A stretch of DNA of 64,000 nt from Plectrocnemia conspersa. Its lineage: Eukaryota > Arthropoda > Insecta > Trichoptera > Polycentropodidae. The translations under genes and the position numbers were made by a program. Below are positions 59,259 through 64,000 of this stretch, piece by piece. Where the stretch lies: assembly GCA_009617715.1 (NCBI GenBank), contig VTFK01000097.1, positions 124,001-188,000 on the forward strand. The letters are read 5' to 3'. The notes beneath the pieces are model-generated. The model did not search any database, was not told the origin of the DNA, and saw only the letters and a list, made by a program, of their open reading frames with translations. Positions within the stretch are counted from its first letter, which is position 1, and each line of letters begins with the position of its first letter.

Positions 59259-59575
59259 TCATATCTTAAAAGTAACATATTCCAGGGGTGCGCCATCGCG
59301 TTGCAAACATTGTTCAAATCTAGATCTCAAATTTGTGAAAACTCGCTGGCACATTGCGCGTGGAATAGCAACCATTTGTTCTCGAATATGATCTTTCAAT
59401 TGGACTGTCGTAGCTGGTTTGTTGTTGTAAACCCGACTTTTATCCTTATTATTATTAAGTATGCACCAGAGAAAAGAGTCAGAAGGCCGTAGAATATCAT
59501 CTCAACGCGAAATGATTTTTCCTGCAAACAGAAGTAGCACAGAAGCTCCAACTTCCTTAACCTGTTCCTCGATTA
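59259..59575 (-). pseudogene. mariner-family transposase relic (C-terminal part)
   Basis: The minus strand reads GKIISR, a stop, then DDILRPSDSFLWC and, after a short insertion, SRVYNNKPATTVQLKDHIRE, followed by QVFTNLRS-like MCQRVFTNLRSRFEQCLQR and DGAPLEYV before the stop. This matches the ending of insect mariner-type transposases (RPPRSxDLxPxDFFLWGxLKxxVYxxKPxTxxxLKxxIRxxI...CRxVxxxFxxRxxxCxxxxGGHxxDV). One in-frame stop. N-terminal two thirds are absent. Confidence 0.75.
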
Positions 59576-59820
59576 TTTTTGATATAAATTTTAATTTAAT
59601 TTAATTTTAATATAAATTTAATTTGTAATATTTTTGCTGCAATTGATCTAATCGCTAGCCTAATTTACTTATCTGAATAGTCTGATAATAAAAGATTCTT
59701 GGAAGAATCTTTAAACATAACAATTCATTGTTTCAAAGAAAAGCTTATTCCAAATGTGCGCTTCAATATAATATTGTTTTCATTAATTATCTTTAAATAC
59801 TTATAGATAGAATATAAACA

Positions 59821-59890
59821 CCTAATCTAAAGTTATCGATCGTAAGCAGAACTGTAATTATAATAATCACTAATTCCGATCTCAGAAAAA
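59821..59890 (-). mobile_element. SINE body fragment, copy C
   Basis: Reversed, it reads CTGAGATCGGAATTAGTGAT then TATTATAATTACAG and GATCGATAACTTTAGATTAG, matching the body of SINE copies A and B. No head. Confidence 0.6.
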
Positions 59891-62435
59891 AATACATAAA
59901 AAAATATTAGAAAATTAGAAAATTTTGCTTTCATCATATTTAAAATCTCTAGGAATACAATATTTAAATATTTTTGACGTAGCATGAGCACCGTTCGCCC
60001 AAGGCGAGAAAATCATCACATCGGCTGCGCTCGCATTACATCTACAATATACATGATAGAGTTTCTCAATACTCTGTATATGGATATTGAGAGCGCGTTA
60101 AAACCAGGTAATGTCCTCATGATTATGCCTCTCAGCTTAACCTCAGCATGAACCCAGCTGTTAGATGCCCCGGCCGCTCTTATATTGTGATCACATCGGA
60201 TCATTAAGCTACCAGCCCGATAAATTCGCTTTCGCCATTAGTCGCCGGCGTTATACCTATCAACTTGTACGGCTTGCATCAGTTCTTGGTCCAGTGCATC
60301 AGCCTTCTGCTATCTCGTTACCGCTCCGCGGCATGCCATCGGATCGATACAGGAATAGCAATGTTCGACGCTGATTACGGATGCAGTTTTCTTGGGATAT
60401 TTGACTGCGTTATCTCGAGACCGGCGAGGATCGATCTAAAGTATTTTAGTTAACATATTCGCGGCACAGCGCTGGCCGGCGTTCCATTACAATTTTTCAT
60501 GCTGTTCCATATTAGGCAATCTCGCACGAAGCTTTACAATTTATGCGATAGGGAAAATTTATTCGCCATATGAGATTGCTTGCCTTTTTATGTGACACGT
60601 GCAGGATAAGATATTTTTGCACTTACTGATTTAGAATTTTGTTTGCAAAAGGTTTCTCACTACAGCTTAAATAAGGGAAGATTACTTATGTTTATAAGAA
60701 TGTAGACTAAAATTACTACCAAGAAATAACAATAATATAAAAATAACAAAGAAACGATTCAAGAAAAAAATAAAAATCTTTTTACATTAGTTAAGAAGGG
60801 GAAAATATGTATTTTTATTTTAATTATCAAGTTCAATATATTTATATAAACATACTTAATTAGGAACCTGCAGCTATTAATATCTAAATTTGTTCCTCTA
60901 AAATGAGCTCAGGAATTTTATGTTTACATTTATGTTTTGGTTTTGTTTTATCTGCTTACCCTCGAGACTCGTAAGGAGATAATAAAATTAGAGCTAATTA
61001 AATTATTAGTCTCAGGCTGGTCATGTGTATAATAGCAGATAAATAGCGCCCATTTAGCGCCAATACCACCAATAATTCAACTAAAGCTTAGACTTACAGA
61101 GTTTTACGAGCTCGTACTAAGTGTAGCCGCCGATCATCAATAGACAGAGAAAATCGAGAAAGCAGCCGCTTCTCTCTTTAAACCAACTCCAGTTAAAGGT
61201 CCGGAATCCCAAGTTCAACCCCCTCCCGAGATGGCTTGGTGGTTTTGATATAGACAAAAGAAGACTTTGCGTATATATTAACATAATTATAAATAAAATT
61301 GTTGCACAATATCAATAAAAAAAAAATTCTCGTATTAACAATCAATACCCCTGTCACATTGCCAAGGACAAGTACGTTAATCTTTTTTATGTGCTGGAAT
61401 TTTGCAGCATATGTAGGCACACTAATTTTATTCTAGTTTCCTAGATTATACATACAACGCTCCTGCACGTAATATAACGCGCTTTAATCAATTCTGTAGC
61501 AAATCATGCACGAGTTCTGACAAGCATATTAAAGATTTATAGTACTTTTTAATGTAATAAAATCTACATTTTATACACATTCTTCAAATCATACATGAAT
61601 ATATTTTTGTACCGGTATATTTTATTTTATTTTTAAATATTAAATATTTATAACACAAATAACCCCTTACCGCATAGCCAAATATAGACAAACAAATTCA
61701 TTTCACGTCTAATTCAGTCCTAATCCCCTTCCCTTAAAACGCTTAAACTTCTCCCTTGTGGAAATTTCTCACTGGTTAACCATCTCTGCCCTTGTTTTCT
61801 GGTTCACTGCGTACTATTAGGACACCAAATAATATAGTCCTTTATTTTCCATGTAACTACTGATTCAGGTTTACTTTATAAAAGGTGCAGCATAAATTAT
61901 AAGCCTATGACTCCAAAATTACACTGTAGTACTGAAAATATGGAGTTTTAATTAAATTTATTCTACTGCTCGAAAGATATATAATACATACGTATATATG
62001 TATATGCAGTTATATATATCTGACTAAAACTAACAACCGATATTCTGACATCGTGAATTGATTTTTTTTGCTACCTTTCCATCGCGGTTTTTATATATTA
62101 TATCTAGTCTATTTGTTGATACTGAATTTACAGTTTAATATATTGAAATTGTTTTGGAATATAGCGATGGGAGAGATATTAGTATACCAAGCAAAAAAAA
62201 TTCGCTTCCATTTTTACTAGCCTTGTATCTTTACATTCCGAATATCCCACGTATTTTTTACAACGAAAAAAACATTCAGTAAGGGGATAATTTTAGATTA
62301 ATTTATGACTGTAATATATGTATAATAACTATAATATTATGTTTCATAAAAATACATATAATCGTATAAAATAAACAATATAATATTTCTCTTCGCTGTA
62401 GATCCGTTTCATTATTATTTTTATGATAAATGCGA
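59891..62435. other. Non-coding stretch
   Basis: Two blocks of balanced composition (60150-60490 and 60950-61210) may be regulatory. The ORFs across the first are open on both strands and not recognised. The rest is AT-rich. Confidence 0.4.
62207..62254. repeat. Dispersed ~48-bp repeat, copy 2
   Basis: It matches 24948-24996 in the same orientation, sharing ACTAGCCTTGTATCTTTAC and CGAATAT. Confidence 0.7.
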
Positions 62436-62444
62436 AGTATTAAT

Positions 62445-62700
62445 TTACTCACCGCGCTGACGTCACGAGCATTTATTTAAACGCTAAAATAAATTCAGCT
62501 ACTCGGCTGGCGATAGCCGGATGGCGAATTACAAATTTGGCGAGCACATTCATGCGCGCCTAATACCTCGAAGTCGATTGTGGGCGAGAATTGTCGATTG
62601 GAGTTACGCTATTTTGCAACCGGCCCGCGGCGGGCGAATTGGCGTGCGCTTCGCTCGATTCCCGTAGAAGATATCACAATCATAACAGACGAGCTCACTG
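62445..62700. promoter_or_regulatory. CpG-rich islet with palindromic CRE site
   Basis: A perfect TGACGTCA (CREB/ATF site) occurs at 62458-62465, followed by CpG-rich sequence (GGCCCGCGGCGGGCG near 62622). It could be a promoter. The adjacent 62695-62992 is open on both strands (84 residues minus, 87 plus). I recognise neither product, so no gene is called. Confidence 0.3.
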
Positions 62701-62983
62701 TCTGAGTTTGTTGATATAGTGAGTACGGGTGGCATTCAAAAATACATGTCGTCCTAGTACTTTTTCAGTCGACGTGACTTGCGCTAGTAACATACGATCG
62801 GCAACATCGTCAACTATTATACCTCTTCGGGTCGCATGTGATCCTAGCGATTCAATGAACGACCGACCCATGTACTGGGCGCTTGGTGAACACCACAAAA
62901 CAAATAGTGTGTGGCCGTTGTTATTCATTCTTATCGACTTTAGTAGCATCGACGATCAAGAAGTAGTACATTATTTTATACAC

Positions 62984-63045
62984 CAGGGGTAGCCAACACA
63001 TCGATCGCGAAAAATTTGGGTCTGATAATTTTTTTTTAAATTCGA
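62984..63045 (+). mobile_element. hAT-type terminal relic
   Basis: CAGGGGTAGCCAACACATCG then ATCGCG has the form of a hAT end. No matching right end lies in the remaining kilobase. Confidence 0.35.
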
Positions 63046-63447
63046 TACATGATAGTTTTTAATTTAAAAAAAATATTAGGCTATATATACGTTTCTGGAA
63101 AGTTATTTTCCGCTCAATTCCTTTGCAATAGAAATAAAACTAGTATTCCATATTCACTCATGTTTTACCTTAAAACTAGAACATTGAAAATTTTCTGGAA
63201 AATTGCATTACTGGTAAATCGATAAATGTTGAAGTTTATGATAATAATTTTGAAGGTATAATAGGAGATTAATGTGTAATACAACTGATTAAAAAATGTA
63301 ATTTATTACGCAAAAGTTATTTAAGAATTAATTAATTAACTTATAAATATAACATATTTAACGTGTCATCATTTAGGCTGGTGCTAATTTTAATGCAGAT
63401 CACTTCTGTTAAATAGAAAGCTCTCTTTTAATTTACACTAGTTGGCT

Positions 63448-63570
63448 TTATTTATATACATTATTACTGCCTTTGCTAAATCGTTTATCCTTTAATAATA
63501 CAGTAACTGGGGATTTTTCTGGACTAATAACTTTTACATCTTCATTTTGACTAAAATCAAATTTCTTCAT
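63448..63570 (-). pseudogene. Unidentified 40-residue ORF, likely fragment
   Basis: The frame reads MKKFDFSQNEDVKVISPEKS followed by PVTVLLKDKRFSKGSNNVYK and stop. Composition is protein-like for such an AT-rich area. Just upstream, a second frame reads NLINRLAYKDEEI, suggesting a frameshifted longer reading frame. No family is recognised; a transposon relic is possible. Confidence 0.3.
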
Positions 63571-64000
63571 CTTTATAAGCCAATCGATTTATCAGGTTGG
63601 AAATTTGGTTTGTAATTTCATTTTAACAGTGGCGGTTACCATTTTTTTTAAATGTTATATCAGGATATAACATTTTTTACTATTGATGAAATTGCAGTGA
63701 GACAAATTTAATATAATTGGACTTTTAATAGCACACAAAAAAATTGATTGAAATATTCAAAGATGAGAATTTTTAAAGTTCTTGTCATAATACCAGTTGT
63801 GAATATTGCCTTTGTTTTTAGCAGGGCCATTAGGCATAACTGTGCAAAATATTATTTAGATCAGTCAAATACTAAAAATGAACATGTGTAGATGCATTTA
63901 AAATTTAAGATGTAACTGTTTTGAATCAACATTTTAATGCATTATTTTACTAAACACTATTTCAGCAATAAATGTGAAATGAAAATGAATACAAAAACTA

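Noticed and set aside
1..64000. CRISPR arrays, operons, ribosome binding sites or replication origins
   Set aside because: The DNA is from a eukaryotic nuclear genome with spliced genes; no prokaryotic-type feature is present.

Overview
The window looks like nuclear DNA from an arthropod, most likely an insect. It is strongly AT-rich. It carries two split genes with GT-AG introns, animal-specific protein architectures (a LIM/RA/SARAH RASSF protein and an astacin metalloprotease) and many eukaryotic transposon relics. No taxon below that level can be fixed from sequence alone.

Layout. Positions 1-2763 are non-coding and hold a 263-bp hAT-type MITE, a 73-bp miniature inverted-repeat element and a 44-bp near-perfect palindrome. 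A complete ten-exon RASSF gene (752 residues) lies on the plus strand at 2764-5866. Immediately downstream and convergent to it is a complete four-exon astacin gene (352 residues) on the minus strand, from 32228 back to 7271. Its introns are about 1.4, 5.0 and 17.5 kb. From 32229 to 64000 no confident host gene is visible. That half is AT-rich desert with transposon relics, several GC/CpG-richer islets that may be promoters or regulatory DNA, and a few unrecognised short ORFs.

The most striking structure is nested and sits inside the 17.5-kb astacin intron. A foldback/MULE-like element (11603-18182) has terminal inverted repeats of roughly 440 bp, degenerate subterminal repeats and a perfect 9-bp target duplication (ATAGAGAAT). 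Inside it lies a 3389-bp hAT element (13267-16655) with its own perfect 8-bp duplication (TTTGTTAC) and a frameshifted transposase pseudogene. The outer element also holds the two ends of a different, internally deleted hAT/DUF4371-type protein. A Jockey-like reverse transcriptase fragment lies just outside its right end.

Other repeats include a tRNA-derived SINE family (four copies or fragments), hAT MITEs (one with a perfect duplication), a pogo/Tigger MITE and a related transposase relic, a PIF/Harbinger-like MITE, two mariner-family transposase relics and three further non-LTR retrotransposon relics.

The RASSF protein is expected to act in Ras/Hippo signalling through its RA and SARAH domains. 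The astacin is expected to be a secreted zinc endopeptidase made as a zymogen. Nothing in the sequence links the two genes functionally; they are simply neighbours.
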